This document shows, in pieces, positions 9,023 through 17,867 of a stretch of 64,000 bases of DNA. Below the pieces are notes generated by a model. The model was not told where the DNA came from and ran no database searches. It worked only from the letters and a program-made list of their open reading frames with translations. Source of the stretch: Thalassobacillus devorans. GTDB lineage: Bacteria; Bacillota; Bacilli; Bacillales; Halobacillaceae. The position numbers and the translations under genes were made by a program. The first letter of the stretch is position 1; each line of letters opens with the position of its first letter. The stretch lies in contig NZ_FXEH01000006.1 of assembly GCF_900176565.1 (NCBI RefSeq), positions 930,001-994,000 on the forward strand, read 5' to 3'.

Positions 9023-10383
9023 TGTTGTTTGCTGTAAAAGAATTATGTGAACTGTTCCCTGAATATAAGGGAGCAGCAATGGATAGCATTCCTTTACGTC
9101 AGGTAATGACAGATTCAAGAAAAGAAATGAAACAAAGTGTTTTTGTGCCGATTGTCGGTGAAAATTTTGATGCGCATGAGTTTTTAAAACAGGCGATCGA
9201 AAATGGAGCGGTAGCTGCCTTATGGCAAAAAGACAGGGAAGTGCCTCGGTTTGTACCGACGGATTTCCCGTTATTTTTTGTAAATGAGACCACGGAAGCG
9301 ATGCAGAAAATGGCAGGCTTCTATTTAAACAAAGTGAGCCCCCAAGTGATTGGCATCACCGGTTCAAATGGAAAAACCACGACCAAAGATTTGACAGCAG
9401 CGGTCCTCAGCACGAAATTTCGGACGCATAAGACAGACGGGAATTTCAATAACCATATAGGACTCCCTTTAACCATATTCGCGATGCCGGAGGATACGGA
9501 AGTAGCTGTTCTGGAAATGGGTATGAGCCAGGCTGGGGAAATTGAGGTGTTGAGTCGACTTGCCAAGCCGGATTACGCCCTGATTACGAATATCGGGGAA
9601 TCGCATATTGAATATTTAGGAAGCCGTGAGGGGATTGCTAAAGCAAAGCTGGAAATCAAGGCCGGTCTCAAAGGTGACGGGGCATTGATATTTGATGGGG
9701 ATGAACCGTTACTGGCTGAAGAATTAAAGGATCCGAATAACTGGGGTTGTGGTATAGACGAACATAACAGAACCCAGATCAAAGACCTGAAATTAAAGGA
9801 TCTGAAAAGCAGTTTTGTCATTGACGGGGTTCATTATGAATTACCGCTTGCAGGTAAGCATAATGTTAAAAATGCGAGCTATGTTATTACGCTGGCCCGT
9901 CTAATGGGGCTTTCCAGCGAGCTGATCCAGCAGGGACTTGACCAGATTCAGGTTACAGGCATGCGGTTTGAGCGGCAGGCAGGAAAACATGGGTCATTGA
10001 TTATTAATGATGCCTACAATGCTTCCCCTACTTCCATGAAAGCTGTCATTGAAGTCATCAAAGGCATGAATGAAAAGAAAAATAAAATTCTCGTGCTCGG
10101 TGATGTCTATGAACTCGGCAGCCATGCAAAAGCAATGCATCGCAGTGTCGCAGATGTGATAGATGAAGATATTGCAGCTGTCTATACATTTGGCGAAGAT
10201 GCCGATGAAATCAGTAAAGCCGTAGCGGAAAAGAAATTGAATATTAAATCCGAACATTTCACAGATAAAACATCTTTGCATCAAGCAGTAGAAAAAGATC
10301 TCGATAAGGATACGGTGGTATTAGTTAAAGCTTCCAGGGGTGTAAAACTGGAAACAATCATCGATCCTTTAGTAGAGAACTAA
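9022..10383 (+). CDS. murF: MurF, UDP-MurNAc-tripeptide--D-alanyl-D-alanine ligase
   Basis: The last cytoplasmic Mur ligase, 453 residues, adds D-Ala-D-Ala to the UDP-MurNAc tripeptide. The ATP loop [13 protein letters not shown] is at about residues 112-124, followed by the Mur-ligase central motif (VLEMGMSQAGE) and NDAYNASPTSM in the C-terminal domain. The ATG at 9022 overlaps the murE stop, so the two are probably translationally coupled. Having murF between murE and mraY is the ancestral dcw order; B. subtilis keeps murF elsewhere. Confidence 0.96.
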   Translation: MLFAVKELCELFPEYKGAAMDSIPLRQVMTDSRKEMKQSVFVPIVGENFDAHEFLKQAIENGAVAALWQKDREVPRFVPTDFPLFFVNETTEAMQKMAGFYLNKVSPQVIGITGSNGKTTTKDLTAAVLSTKFRTHKTDGNFNNHIGLPLTIFAMPEDTEVAVLEMGMSQAGEIEVLSRLAKPDYALITNIGESHIEYLGSREGIAKAKLEIKAGLKGDGALIFDGDEPLLAEELKDPNNWGCGIDEHNRTQIKDLKLKDLKSSFVIDGVHYELPLAGKHNVKNASYVITLARLMGLSSELIQQGLDQIQVTGMRFERQAGKHGSLIINDAYNASPTSMKAVIEVIKGMNEKKNKILVLGDVYELGSHAKAMHRSVADVIDEDIAAVYTFGEDADEISKAVAEKKLNIKSEHFTDKTSLHQAVEKDLDKDTVVLVKASRGVKLETIIDPLVEN

Positions 10384-10417
10384 ACGGACGGTACCAGGAA
10401 CAAAGGAGGAATATTAG

Positions 10418-11404
10418 ATGAACGATTTTGTACTATTAATTACAATAGCCATCGCATTTTTAATCACCGTCCTGATTTCACCTGTATTCATCCCATTTCT
10501 TCGAAGACTGAAGTTCGGACAGAGTATTAGGGAAGAAGGACCAGAAAGCCATCAGAAAAAATCAGGGACGCCGACGATGGGCGGGCTGATGGTACTGTTT
10601 TCTGTCAGCATAACGACCTTGATCATGGCAGCTAAATTTAATCCAGAACCAATGAGTTTTGAAGTCTTTTTACTTTTATTCGTATTGATTGGGTATGGAT
10701 TGATTGGATTTCTTGATGATTTTATTAAGGTAGTCATGAAGCGGAATCTTGGGTTGACTTCCAAGCAAAAATTGCTCGCACAGTTTGTCATCGCTGTCGT
10801 TGTTTATTTAATTTTACGTCAGCATAATTTCCCGACCTACATAGCTGTACCAGCTACAGATATCCAAGTAGACCTTGGTCTGCTTTATCCTGTGTTAATT
10901 CTTGTGATGCTGGTAGGAGCTTCTAATGCTGTCAATTTGACAGATGGGTTAGATGGCCTGTTAGCCGGGACAGCTGCTCTGGCATTCGGTGCTTTTGCTA
11001 TCCTGGCATGGACAGGAAATCCGCAATTTGAGATTACTATCTTTTCTTTAGCGGTTGTGGGATCACTGCTCGGGTTTTTAGTATTCAATGCCCACCCGGC
11101 TAAAGTATTCATGGGCGACACTGGATCATTGGCATTAGGTGGAGCGATTGCGATCGTTGCAATCCTGACCAAACTGGAAATCCTCCTGGTTGTAATTGGA
11201 GGAGTATTCGTCATTGAGACATTATCGGTCATTATTCAGGTAATATCATTCAAAACGAGAGGCAAACGAGTATTCCGGATGAGTCCACTCCATCACCATT
11301 ATGAATTGCAAGGCTGGTCAGAATGGCGTGTGGTAACTTCTTTCTGGCTTGTCGGACTGGTGTTTGCCATTTTAGGAATTTATATTGAGGTGTGGTTAGG
11401 TTGA
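10418..11404 (+). CDS. mraY: MraY, phospho-MurNAc-pentapeptide translocase
   Basis: Polytopic membrane enzyme (328 residues, about 10 membrane segments) that transfers phospho-MurNAc-pentapeptide to undecaprenyl phosphate to make lipid I. Diagnostic motifs are [18 protein letters not shown] with the double Asp, [15 protein letters not shown], and the cytoplasmic [11 protein letters not shown] histidine loop near the C-terminus. A strong AAAGGAGG precedes the ATG. The end overlaps the TTG start of murD by 4 bp. Confidence 0.97.
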   Translation: MNDFVLLITIAIAFLITVLISPVFIPFLRRLKFGQSIREEGPESHQKKSGTPTMGGLMVLFSVSITTLIMAAKFNPEPMSFEVFLLLFVLIGYGLIGFLDDFIKVVMKRNLGLTSKQKLLAQFVIAVVVYLILRQHNFPTYIAVPATDIQVDLGLLYPVLILVMLVGASNAVNLTDGLDGLLAGTAALAFGAFAILAWTGNPQFEITIFSLAVVGSLLGFLVFNAHPAKVFMGDTGSLALGGAIAIVAILTKLEILLVVIGGVFVIETLSVIIQVISFKTRGKRVFRMSPLHHHYELQGWSEWRVVTSFWLVGLVFAILGIYIEVWLG

Positions 11405-12750
11405 AACGATTAGAAGATTTTCCTTATCAGCATGCATTGATTTTAGGACTTGCCAAAAGTGGCACAGCAGCAGCAAAGTTATTACTGGACAGTGGTGTAA
11501 ACGTCCGTGTCAATGACTATAAAGCAAGCGAGGATGACCCGGTGGTGCAGGAGCTGGAAAAAGCAGGTGCTGAGGTCATTCTTGGCGGCCATCCGGTTTC
11601 TGCGTTGGATGGTATCGATGTCATGGTGAAAAATCCAGGCATCCCGTATGACAATAGTCTGGTGACAGAGGCGGAAAAGCGAAACCTGTCAGTCATTACC
11701 GAAGTAGAGCTTGCCGCACATCTTCATCATGGTCCCATAGTAGGTATTACCGGTTCAAACGGGAAAACAACCACAACTACGCTTACCCATGAAATGTTGA
11801 AAGCGAGCGGTAGAGAGCCAAGGATTGCCGGTAATATCGGGGAAGTTTCCTGTGAAGTAGCAAGAGAGACAACGGATGATCAGCCGATGGTAATCGAATT
11901 GTCTTCCTTCCAGCTGATGGGGATCGAAAAGTTCCGTCCTACCGTTGCTGTGTTATTGAACATCTATGAAGCACACCTGGATTACCATAAGACGTTGGAA
12001 AATTACCAGCATGCCAAGGCTCGTCTCTTCAAAAATCAAACGGCGGATGACTATCTCGTATATAATGCCGATGATCCTGTTATCGCTAAGTTTCTCGATG
12101 ATGCAGCATCTGTTCTCGTACCTTTTTCTGCAAAGCAGGAATTGGAAGAGGGAGCATATGCAGACGAACAATATATCTATTATAACGGCAGCTCCATTAT
12201 GAAGCGGGAAGATATCGTCCTCGTTGGAGAGCATAATATGGAAAATATATTAGCGGCAGTAGCAGCGGCGAAATTGAATGGTGCTACCGATGAAGGCATC
12301 CAAGAAGTGCTGACAAGTTTTAAAGGTGTTCCTCACCGGCTTGAATTTGTCGGCAATATCAAGGGCCGTCTGTTTTATAATGATTCTAAGGCAACTAATA
12401 TTCTCGCTACATCCAAAGCATTGGGTGCATTTAAGCAGCCGGTGATTTTACTTGCCGGTGGTCTTGATCGGGGCAACAGCTTTGATGAATTGGTGCCATT
12501 TTTAGACCATGTGAAAGCTATGGTGGTCTTCGGTGAGACAGCGGATAAAATGACACAGGCAGCACAGCAGGCCGGTATTGCTGAAATTAAAAAAGTTGAT
12601 AATGTAGGACAAGCAGCGCAAGTGGCATTTGACCTTTCCGGGGAAAAAGATGTCATACTCCTGTCACCGGCATGTGCCAGCTGGGATCAGTATACTACTT
12701 TTGAAGAAAGAGGGCATATGTATGTCCAAGCTGTGCATAAGCTGAAATAG
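11401..12750 (+). CDS. murD: MurD, UDP-MurNAc-L-alanine--D-glutamate ligase
   Basis: A 449-residue cytoplasmic Mur ligase that adds D-Glu to UDP-MurNAc-L-Ala. The N-terminal Rossmann part begins [14 protein letters not shown]; the ATP loop is [13 protein letters not shown], and [13 protein letters not shown] and [10 protein letters not shown] follow in the C-terminal half. The TTG at 11401 is preferred because GAGGTG lies 9 bp upstream; the in-frame GTG at 11392 directly abuts that ribosome-binding site. The gene overlaps the mraY stop by 4 bp. Confidence 0.95.
   Translation: MKRLEDFPYQHALILGLAKSGTAAAKLLLDSGVNVRVNDYKASEDDPVVQELEKAGAEVILGGHPVSALDGIDVMVKNPGIPYDNSLVTEAEKRNLSVITEVELAAHLHHGPIVGITGSNGKTTTTTLTHEMLKASGREPRIAGNIGEVSCEVARETTDDQPMVIELSSFQLMGIEKFRPTVAVLLNIYEAHLDYHKTLENYQHAKARLFKNQTADDYLVYNADDPVIAKFLDDAASVLVPFSAKQELEEGAYADEQYIYYNGSSIMKREDIVLVGEHNMENILAAVAAAKLNGATDEGIQEVLTSFKGVPHRLEFVGNIKGRLFYNDSKATNILATSKALGAFKQPVILLAGGLDRGNSFDELVPFLDHVKAMVVFGETADKMTQAAQQAGIAEIKKVDNVGQAAQVAFDLSGEKDVILLSPACASWDQYTTFEERGHMYVQAVHKLK
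12714..12743 (+). promoter_or_regulatory. Possible sigma-E promoter for spoVE inside the end of murD
   Basis: GCATATG (12714-12720) resembles a sigma-E -35 and CATAAGCT (12736-12743) a degenerate -10, with a 15-bp spacer. spoVE is sigma-E-dependent in B. subtilis. A transcript starting here would carry the hairpin at 12776-12813 in its leader. This is a weak consensus match only. Confidence 0.35.
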
Positions 12751-12775
12751 GGGCTTGTTCACAGTTAAAGAAATG

Positions 12776-12815
12776 AAAGCCCCATTTTCCAATTTAGTTG
12801 GAGGAGGGGTTTTTT
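12776..12815 (+). terminator. Terminator-like hairpin whose 3' arm contains the spoVE ribosome-binding site
   Basis: AAAGCCCC (12776-12783) pairs with GGGGTTTT (12806-12813) and TCCAA (12788-12792) with TTGGA (12798-12802), joined by G-T pairs and a one-base bulge, with a 5-nt loop. Six T follow at once (12810-12815). The 3' arm contains GGAGGAGGGG (12800-12809), the only Shine-Dalgarno of spoVE (TTG at 12817). The hairpin could end murD transcripts and also hide the spoVE ribosome-binding site. Confidence 0.65.
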
Positions 12816-12816
12816 C

Positions 12817-13926
12817 TTGAGTAAAAAAAGCCAGCCGAGAGCCATGCCTGATATTTTGTTGATGGTTGGTATCTTATCTTTACTTACTATCGGAGTTATT
12901 ATGGTATACAGTTCGTCCAGCATTTGGGCGACCTATAAATTCAATGATTCATTCTTCTTTGCGAAGCGGCAGATTTTATTTGCCGGAGCTGGTGTGTTGG
13001 CCATGTTTTTTATAGCGAGGGTGCCTTATCTGTTTTGGAGGACCCATGCCAAAAAGCTTCTGATTATCTGTTTTATCTTCCTGATTGCTGTCTTGATCCC
13101 TGGGGTAGGGATGGTAAGGGGAGGGGCACAAAGCTGGATTGGCGTCGGAGCTTTCAGCATCCAGCCGTCTGAGTTCATGAAACTTGGCTTAATCATTTTC
13201 CTGGCCAAGTTCCTTTCTGAGAGGCAAAAGTATATCACTTCCTTCCAACAGGGCTTTCTGCCAGCATTAAGTCTGGTACTTGTCGCGTTTGGATTAATTA
13301 TGCTGCAGCCAGACTTAGGGACGGGCGTCGTGTTAGTGGGAACGTGTATGCTGATGATTTTTGTTTCTGGAGCGAGGTGGGCTCATTTTGTTGGGTTAGG
13401 ATTGCTCGGTCTGGCTGGATTTGTCGCATTAATCGCTTCTGCACCATACCGGATCAAGCGGATAACCGCCTTTCTGAATCCGTGGGAAGATCCTTTGGGA
13501 AGCGGGTTTCAAATTATCCAATCGCTCTATGCTATCGGTCCCGGCGGGCTGATGGGGCTTGGTCTTGGGCAAAGCTTGCAAAAATTCTTCTACCTGCCTG
13601 AACCTCAGACCGATTTTATATTCGCCATTCTGGCAGAAGAATTAGGTTTTCTCGGCGGAGCATTCGTCCTGGCCTTGTTCCTGCTGGTACTTTGGCGGGG
13701 TATCCGTGTTGCTTTATATGCACCAGACCTGTATGGTACGCTTCTTGCACTTGGCATCGTAGGAATGATATCCATACAAGTAATGATTAATATCAGTGTA
13801 GTAACCGGACTTATTCCTGTTACCGGGATTACGCTACCGTTTTTAAGCTACGGCGGTTCTTCCTTAACGTTGACATTATGCTCTGTCGGCATTCTGCTAA
13901 GCGTCAGCCGCTATTCAAAACTTTAA
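12817..13926 (+). CDS. spoVE: SpoVE/FtsW-type SEDS peptidoglycan glycosyltransferase
   Basis: A polytopic SEDS protein of 369 residues with about 10 membrane segments. The FtsW/RodA/SpoVE signature is clear: GAQSWIGVG, PSEFMKLGLI, the Asp-containing MLQPDLGTG, LPEPQTDFIFAILAEELGF, and a C-terminal FLSYGGSSL. The length and position after murD match B. subtilis SpoVE, the cortex glycosyltransferase that pairs with SpoVD. A vegetative FtsW role cannot be excluded from sequence alone. The start is TTG with GGAGGAGGGG upstream. murG, which usually follows, is absent. Confidence 0.9.
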   Translation: MSKKSQPRAMPDILLMVGILSLLTIGVIMVYSSSSIWATYKFNDSFFFAKRQILFAGAGVLAMFFIARVPYLFWRTHAKKLLIICFIFLIAVLIPGVGMVRGGAQSWIGVGAFSIQPSEFMKLGLIIFLAKFLSERQKYITSFQQGFLPALSLVLVAFGLIMLQPDLGTGVVLVGTCMLMIFVSGARWAHFVGLGLLGLAGFVALIASAPYRIKRITAFLNPWEDPLGSGFQIIQSLYAIGPGGLMGLGLGQSLQKFFYLPEPQTDFIFAILAEELGFLGGAFVLALFLLVLWRGIRVALYAPDLYGTLLALGIVGMISIQVMINISVVTGLIPVTGITLPFLSYGGSSLTLTLCSVGILLSVSRYSKL

Positions 13927-13962
13927 TTACACACTCTATCAAACCCAAATTTTATTTGTGCA

Positions 13963-14552
13963 ATTAAAGCTCCCTTTAATGGAAGACTCAGTTTCGAGAG
14001 AAACTGTTTCCGTTATGGTTGTGAGCGTTTGGAGGTCCGGGAAATCACTCGCTTTCCATGGGCGTACGGTGAGCTTCCTCGGGCTAAAGCCCTGCGGGAT
14101 TTCACCATGTACTATCCTCCCATAGGACTTTGAGTAAGCTTCTTGAATAGGCACCGCACGAAGAAAATGCATAGCATTTTCGAGGAGTCTCGCAATTTCC
14201 CGGCCCTCCTTGCGTTTTATGTGGAACGGAAACAGGTCAGCACGGAAGACTATAAAATGAAAAAAACGAGCTTTATGCCTCATCACAATCAAAGGGACAT
14301 TGGGGATATGGAAGACTGATCCGAGTAATACATGGGTCCGTTAACCTTCTTGATAGCTGGGTGGCGGGGAAACGGTGAGACTCCCGTGGGAGAAGGGCCC
14401 AGACGAGACCCCACAGGGAGTGAACGACCGAGGAGGCTTGGCGGCTCCCCCACAGGAAAGCGAGCCGTTTCCCAGTCGCCCTTACTCCTGGTTCGGCAAC
14501 GGACCTCAAAGTATCTCGAAATCAAGTCTTCGACTTTTCGGGCCTTTAGTGG
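13963..14552 (+). repeat. Two-module inverted intergenic repeat, copy A
   Basis: Largest copy of the family (about 590 bp). Imperfect terminal inverted repeats are GAAGACTCAGTTTCGAGA (13982-13999) and its partner TCTCGAAATCAAGTCTTC (14514-14531). The left module (about 14031-14209) and right module (about 14359-14481) are reverse-complement relatives: both contain ACTCGCTTTCC or its complement GGAAAGCGAG, plus the TCCTCGG and GGAGTCTC blocks. Each module can fold on itself, for example GGAGGTCCGGGAAAT against the AATTTCCCGGCCCTCC side. This copy has an extra segment in the left module containing the small hairpin AAAATGC/GCATTTT (14164-14180). Confidence 0.85.
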
Positions 14553-14644
14553 AATATACTTCTTAAGGTAAATCAAAAACAAGGATTTACATCCATAGAA
14601 AATTTATGAATAATTTATTGAAGAACAGTCAGAGATATTTTTCC

Positions 14645-14684
14645 AAAGCCGTACTATGTGAATGGGCATAGCTGCGGCTTTTTT
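14645..14684 (+). terminator. Orphan intrinsic terminator
   Basis: AAAGCCG (14645-14651) pairs with CGGCTTT (14675-14681), with an inner CTATG/CATAG stem, and six T follow. No gene lies between it and the end of spoVE 720 bp upstream. It may end a spoVE read-through transcript or an RNA from the repeat, or be left over from a lost gene. Confidence 0.7.
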
Positions 14685-15072
14685 CTGTATTAAAAGCTGA
14701 AAATAAAAGTATCATTAAAAAATCTGAAGTTTTTGCCACAGGGAGTCACAAAACGCGGGCTAACATGATAAAATGAAGGGGTGGATATATGTTTAATCGC
14801 TTTTCTTAGAGGGAACATGCAAACGGGTCTTAAAGGTGATAGCCTTGACGGCTAGGGATAACAACTTTACAGCCCAGGCTTCAATGCTTTGGAATGCCCC
14901 GTTTTTAGAATGGAAAAGCAGTTTGCAACAATTATTTCCAAAAGTTAAAAATAACGGAAGATGGATGGAAACTGTTGTATGATAGAGATATAACGAGCTA
15001 GCAGGAATGACTTTTCCTACATAGTATCCCATCTTCCCTGATATTGAACGATGTTAAGGGGAAATCATCATT

Positions 15073-15900
15073 ATGGAGAAAAAAAATATTGTTTCCATTG
15101 AAGATCGTATTCCGAAGCTGAAACATGCCAGGAAGAAGAAAGCGAACAGGCGCTTGATCTTTTATTTGACGATTTTGTTCTTGTTGATTGCGATCGTTGT
15201 GTATTTACAGTCCCCCCTTAGCCATGTAAAACAAGTGGCCGTAGAAGGAAATGTCCATGTCTCCGATAAGGAAATCAAAGAAATGAGTCATGTAACCGGG
15301 AAAGATAATTTCTGGAAAGTGGACAAGCAACAGGTAGAATCCGGTGTGAAAGGACATCCGGAAGTTGCAAAAGTCAGTGTTTCCAGAGATTTTCCGAACA
15401 CGATTACCATCCAGGTGGACGAATATGACCGCGTAGGCTACGTTAGAGTGGATGGAAGCTATTATCCGATACTGGAAAACGGCAAACGGCTGGACTCCTA
15501 TGAATTGCGTGTAACAAACGGTGACGCACCGCTTTTGCTTGACTTTGATAAAGCAACCTACCTGGAGGAAATGTCCAAGGAATTGCGAGAGCTTCCATCG
15601 AGTGTCGCTAATTTGATTTCTGAAATTCATTGGACACCTACAGATGACAATCCATTTCAAATTAAGCTTTATATGAATGATGGGTATGAGGTACAAGGGA
15701 CGATCAGGAATTTTTCAAAGAAAATGAGAGCATATCCATCGATCGTTACACAATTAAGTCCTGAAGATAAAGGGATTATTCATATCGATGTCGGCGCTTA
15801 CTTTGAATCTTATTCCGACACAGAGCAGGAAGGTTCCTCTGAAGTAGAAAGCAGCGGGGAAGATCAACAGGGAGAGAATGAAGATGAAGCTCAGGGGTAA
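15073..15900 (+). CDS. divIB: DivIB (FtsQ), cell division protein
   Basis: Bitopic divisome protein of 275 residues (B. subtilis 263). A basic cytoplasmic N-terminus (KHARKKKANRRL) precedes a membrane segment at about residues 28-46, then a POTRA domain (SHVKQVAVEGNVHVSDKEI) and the FtsQ/DivIB beta domain. The tail from about residue 245 is strongly acidic and Ser/Gln-rich. With FtsL and DivIC it regulates septal synthesis by PBP2B. It begins the second half of the dcw cluster after the gene-free gap, and its 3' end overlaps ylxW by 17 bp. Confidence 0.93.
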   Translation: MEKKNIVSIEDRIPKLKHARKKKANRRLIFYLTILFLLIAIVVYLQSPLSHVKQVAVEGNVHVSDKEIKEMSHVTGKDNFWKVDKQQVESGVKGHPEVAKVSVSRDFPNTITIQVDEYDRVGYVRVDGSYYPILENGKRLDSYELRVTNGDAPLLLDFDKATYLEEMSKELRELPSSVANLISEIHWTPTDDNPFQIKLYMNDGYEVQGTIRNFSKKMRAYPSIVTQLSPEDKGIIHIDVGAYFESYSDTEQEGSSEVESSGEDQQGENEDEAQG

Positions 15901-16585
15901 GCATGTTATTCTCGCTTTCGTCCTATTAGGGACCGGCTTTCTAGTCTCTTACAGCTATACACAAGCCGACGAGAGCTCCCAAATGGTAAAACTTGCTGAT
16001 CGTACCTGGGAGAAGGAATACTACTATCGAAAGCAACTGTTGGATTTAGAATCCAGGAACAAAGAACTAAGGGAAGAATTGCAAACGAAAACAGAAGCAG
16101 TTCAGACTTATGAAGATGATCTGGCTGCGAACGAGCAGCAAATTGCAGATTTTGTCGAACGGAAGAAAAGACTTCAGATGCTTACTGGACAATTGCCTGT
16201 AAAGGGACCTGGATTGAGGGTGACGCTAAAGGATGCAGCATATATTCCAAGTGAAGAGCATGCCAATAGTTATATCGTCCATGAACCTCACATCCATCAA
16301 GTAGTCAACGAATTAAAGAGTGCCGGTGCTAAGGCAATCGCGATTAATGGTCAGCGATACGTCAGCAACAGCTATTTCGCCTGTACAGGCCCGGTCATCA
16401 CAATAGATGGCGTTCAGCACCCCGCACCGTTCGTGATTACAGCGATTGGTGATCCTGAAGTATTGTTTTCCAGTCTATCTTTAAAAAATGGAGTAGTTGA
16501 TCAGCTTGTTACTGATAACATTGAAGTAGAGCTGGAAAAGTCAGCGGAAATCCAAATGGATGCCAGGCTTTCGAGTGAAGGGTGA
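15884..16585 (+). CDS. ylxW: DUF881 family protein (YlxW-like)
   Basis: A 233-residue membrane-anchored or secreted protein: N-terminal hydrophobic segment (HVILAFVLLGTGFLVSYSY), a coiled-coil stretch at about residues 40-95, then the conserved DUF881 domain (GPGLRVTLKDA, INELK-like VVNELKSAGAKAIAINGQR). The molecular role is not known; such genes sit between divIB and ftsA in Bacillus, suggesting a division link. The ATG at 15884 is favoured over the ATG at 15878 because GGGAGAG then has proper spacing. It forms a pair with the next gene. Confidence 0.85.
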   Translation: MKLRGKHVILAFVLLGTGFLVSYSYTQADESSQMVKLADRTWEKEYYYRKQLLDLESRNKELREELQTKTEAVQTYEDDLAANEQQIADFVERKKRLQMLTGQLPVKGPGLRVTLKDAAYIPSEEHANSYIVHEPHIHQVVNELKSAGAKAIAINGQRYVSNSYFACTGPVITIDGVQHPAPFVITAIGDPEVLFSSLSLKNGVVDQLVTDNIEVELEKSAEIQMDARLSSEG

Positions 16586-16590
16586 TTTTC

Positions 16591-17316
16591 TTGAGTAAAC
16601 GTACGAAATGGCTCATGTCATTAATTTTTGCCCTGGTTGGCTTCATGCTGGCAATCCAGTTTCAAACAGCCTCTTCCGAACCTGAGCTCCGCGATACACG
16701 TGATCAGTGGGAGATCAGACAGGCATTGCAGGAGCAGCAGAAACTACAGCAGGAATTACTGGAGCAAATCGCTCAGGCTGACCGGACGCTTGAAGAGTAT
16801 GGAGAAGTATCGGACGCTGAAAAACTGGAAACTTTAAAGTCCTCTATTCATCAATTAGAGCAGGAGGCTGGTTTAGCAGAGTTGGAAGGCAGTGGAGTCA
16901 TTATAACACTTGCTCCTATTTTCCAGGAGTGGGAAGAAGGGGCCCCAGCTTATCCTACTGTAAGTCCCTCTCTGTTGACGCATTTGATCAATGAACTGAA
17001 TACTTTTGGAGCTGCAGGGATCGGGGTAGGGGAGGAGCGATTCATCAGTATATCGCCTGTCCGTAATGTAAATGGAGAGACGTATATCAATAACCGCCCA
17101 ATGCCTCCTTTGCCGATTACGATAAAGGCCATTACCAGTAATCCCAAAAAGATGATGGATTACGTCAATGCGAGTCGCTCCAGGGATATGTTCGCCCTTG
17201 ATCAGATTGCCATGGAAGTGGAGGCAGAACAGCATATAGAGCTCCCGGGTTATGAAGATAACCTGCAGATAGACGTGCTCGAGCTGGATAGCAGTAAAGA
17301 AACAGGTGAGGATTAA
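16591..17316 (+). CDS. ylxX: DUF881 family protein (YlxX-like)
   Basis: Second DUF881 paralogue, 241 residues, with the same design: hydrophobic anchor (LMSLIFALVGFMLAIQF), coiled coil (about residues 35-95), and the conserved domain (LEGSGVIITLAP, LLTHLINELNTFGAAGIGVG). Function unknown. The TTG at 16591 is chosen because AAGGGTGAT lies about 7 bp upstream; an in-frame GTG at 16582 overlaps that signal. The stop overlaps the sbp start (TAATG). Confidence 0.83.
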   Translation: MSKRTKWLMSLIFALVGFMLAIQFQTASSEPELRDTRDQWEIRQALQEQQKLQQELLEQIAQADRTLEEYGEVSDAEKLETLKSSIHQLEQEAGLAELEGSGVIITLAPIFQEWEEGAPAYPTVSPSLLTHLINELNTFGAAGIGVGEERFISISPVRNVNGETYINNRPMPPLPITIKAITSNPKKMMDYVNASRSRDMFALDQIAMEVEAEQHIELPGYEDNLQIDVLELDSSKETGED

Positions 17317-17684
17317 TGTGGCTGCCATTTGTCTTTTTAATCATCGGAGTTATCCTGGGTCTGTTAACGGATCTGCGGGTACCGGACGCTTATACCGATT
17401 ACTTGACCATAGCGGTTCTTGCCGCTTTTGATACGCTATTAGGGGGAATAAGGGCACAATTAGAAAAGAAATTCGATGATATCGTGTTTTTGACTGGTTT
17501 CTTTACCAATGTATCCCTTGCTGCCTTGTTAGCATTCCTGGGAGTGCAGCTGGGTATTGACTTGTATCTTGCGGCAGTCTTTGCATTTGGTGTACGCTTA
17601 TTCCAAAATATAGCGATCATCCGAAGACATCTCATCACTCAAACGATCAATTCTAGAAAACTGAAAAAAAATCCGGAAAAATAA
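17316..17684 (+). CDS. sbp: Sbp, small basic membrane protein (DUF1290)
   Basis: A 122-residue integral membrane protein with three or four hydrophobic segments and a basic C-terminus (RRHLITQTINSRKLKK). The family signature is visible as DYLTIAVLAAFDTLLGGIRA. Its function is unknown, but it lies directly upstream of ftsA in Bacillus as here. GGTGAGGA precedes the ATG. Confidence 0.88.
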   Translation: MWLPFVFLIIGVILGLLTDLRVPDAYTDYLTIAVLAAFDTLLGGIRAQLEKKFDDIVFLTGFFTNVSLAALLAFLGVQLGIDLYLAAVFAFGVRLFQNIAIIRRHLITQTINSRKLKKNPEK

Positions 17685-17796
17685 GAGGAATATCACATCT
17701 ATCTGTGGAAACAGAACATGACTTGATTCTATTTCCATATTTCTAAGTGGAAAGAACCATATAGTATATCAATCTATTTACGAAACGGGAAATGGA

Positions 17797-17823
17797 TTGT
17801 ATTTTCTTCTTATATTCGATAAT
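17797..17823 (+). promoter_or_regulatory. Candidate sigma-A promoter for ftsA-ftsZ
   Basis: TTGTAT (17797-17802) and GATAAT (17818-17823) are separated by 15 bp, in the 183-bp AT-rich sbp-ftsA gap where B. subtilis also has ftsAZ promoters. Spacing is short, so another register, TAATAT at 17 bp, is possible. An AGGAATAT at the end of sbp resembles a sigma-H -35, but I could not support a matching -10. Confidence 0.5.
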
Positions 17824-17867
17824 ATTTGAACTATTCATATGCCTTTAGTGCAGGAGGTGCATCGCTT

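Larger units (their letters stand above)
13927..15072 (+). other. 1.15-kb gene-free region where murG and murB normally lie
   Basis: Between spoVE and divIB, where Bacillus has murG and murB, no credible gene is present on either strand. The region holds repeat copy A (13963-14552), a hairpin terminator (14645-14684) with no gene in front of it, and about 390 bp of AT-rich sequence before divIB. Small frames inside the repeat follow its inverted-repeat structure and look non-coding. A 7-codon frame with an RBS-like AAGGGGTGG starts at 14789 but ends at once. I recognise no murG or murB remnant. Confidence 0.7.

Noticed and set aside
14289-14582. Overlapping open frames on both strands inside repeat copy A (60-97 codons)
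   Set aside because: They follow the GC-rich inverted modules, have no ribosome-binding site, and are not conserved as protein among the copies; equivalent frames in copies B and C are broken or shifted.
14789-14809. 7-codon frame with AAGGGGTGG upstream, possible leader peptide
   Set aside because: The codons show no regulatory bias and no attenuator structure follows directly; noted only in the gap description.
14797-14982. A 60-codon stop-free plus-strand frame before divIB
   Set aside because: It has no usable start with a ribosome-binding site and resembles no murB, murG or other product I know; chance openness is likely.
17685-17712. Sigma-H-like promoter at the end of sbp for ftsA
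   Set aside because: AGGAATAT resembles a -35, but the required GAAT-type -10 at proper distance is not convincing.
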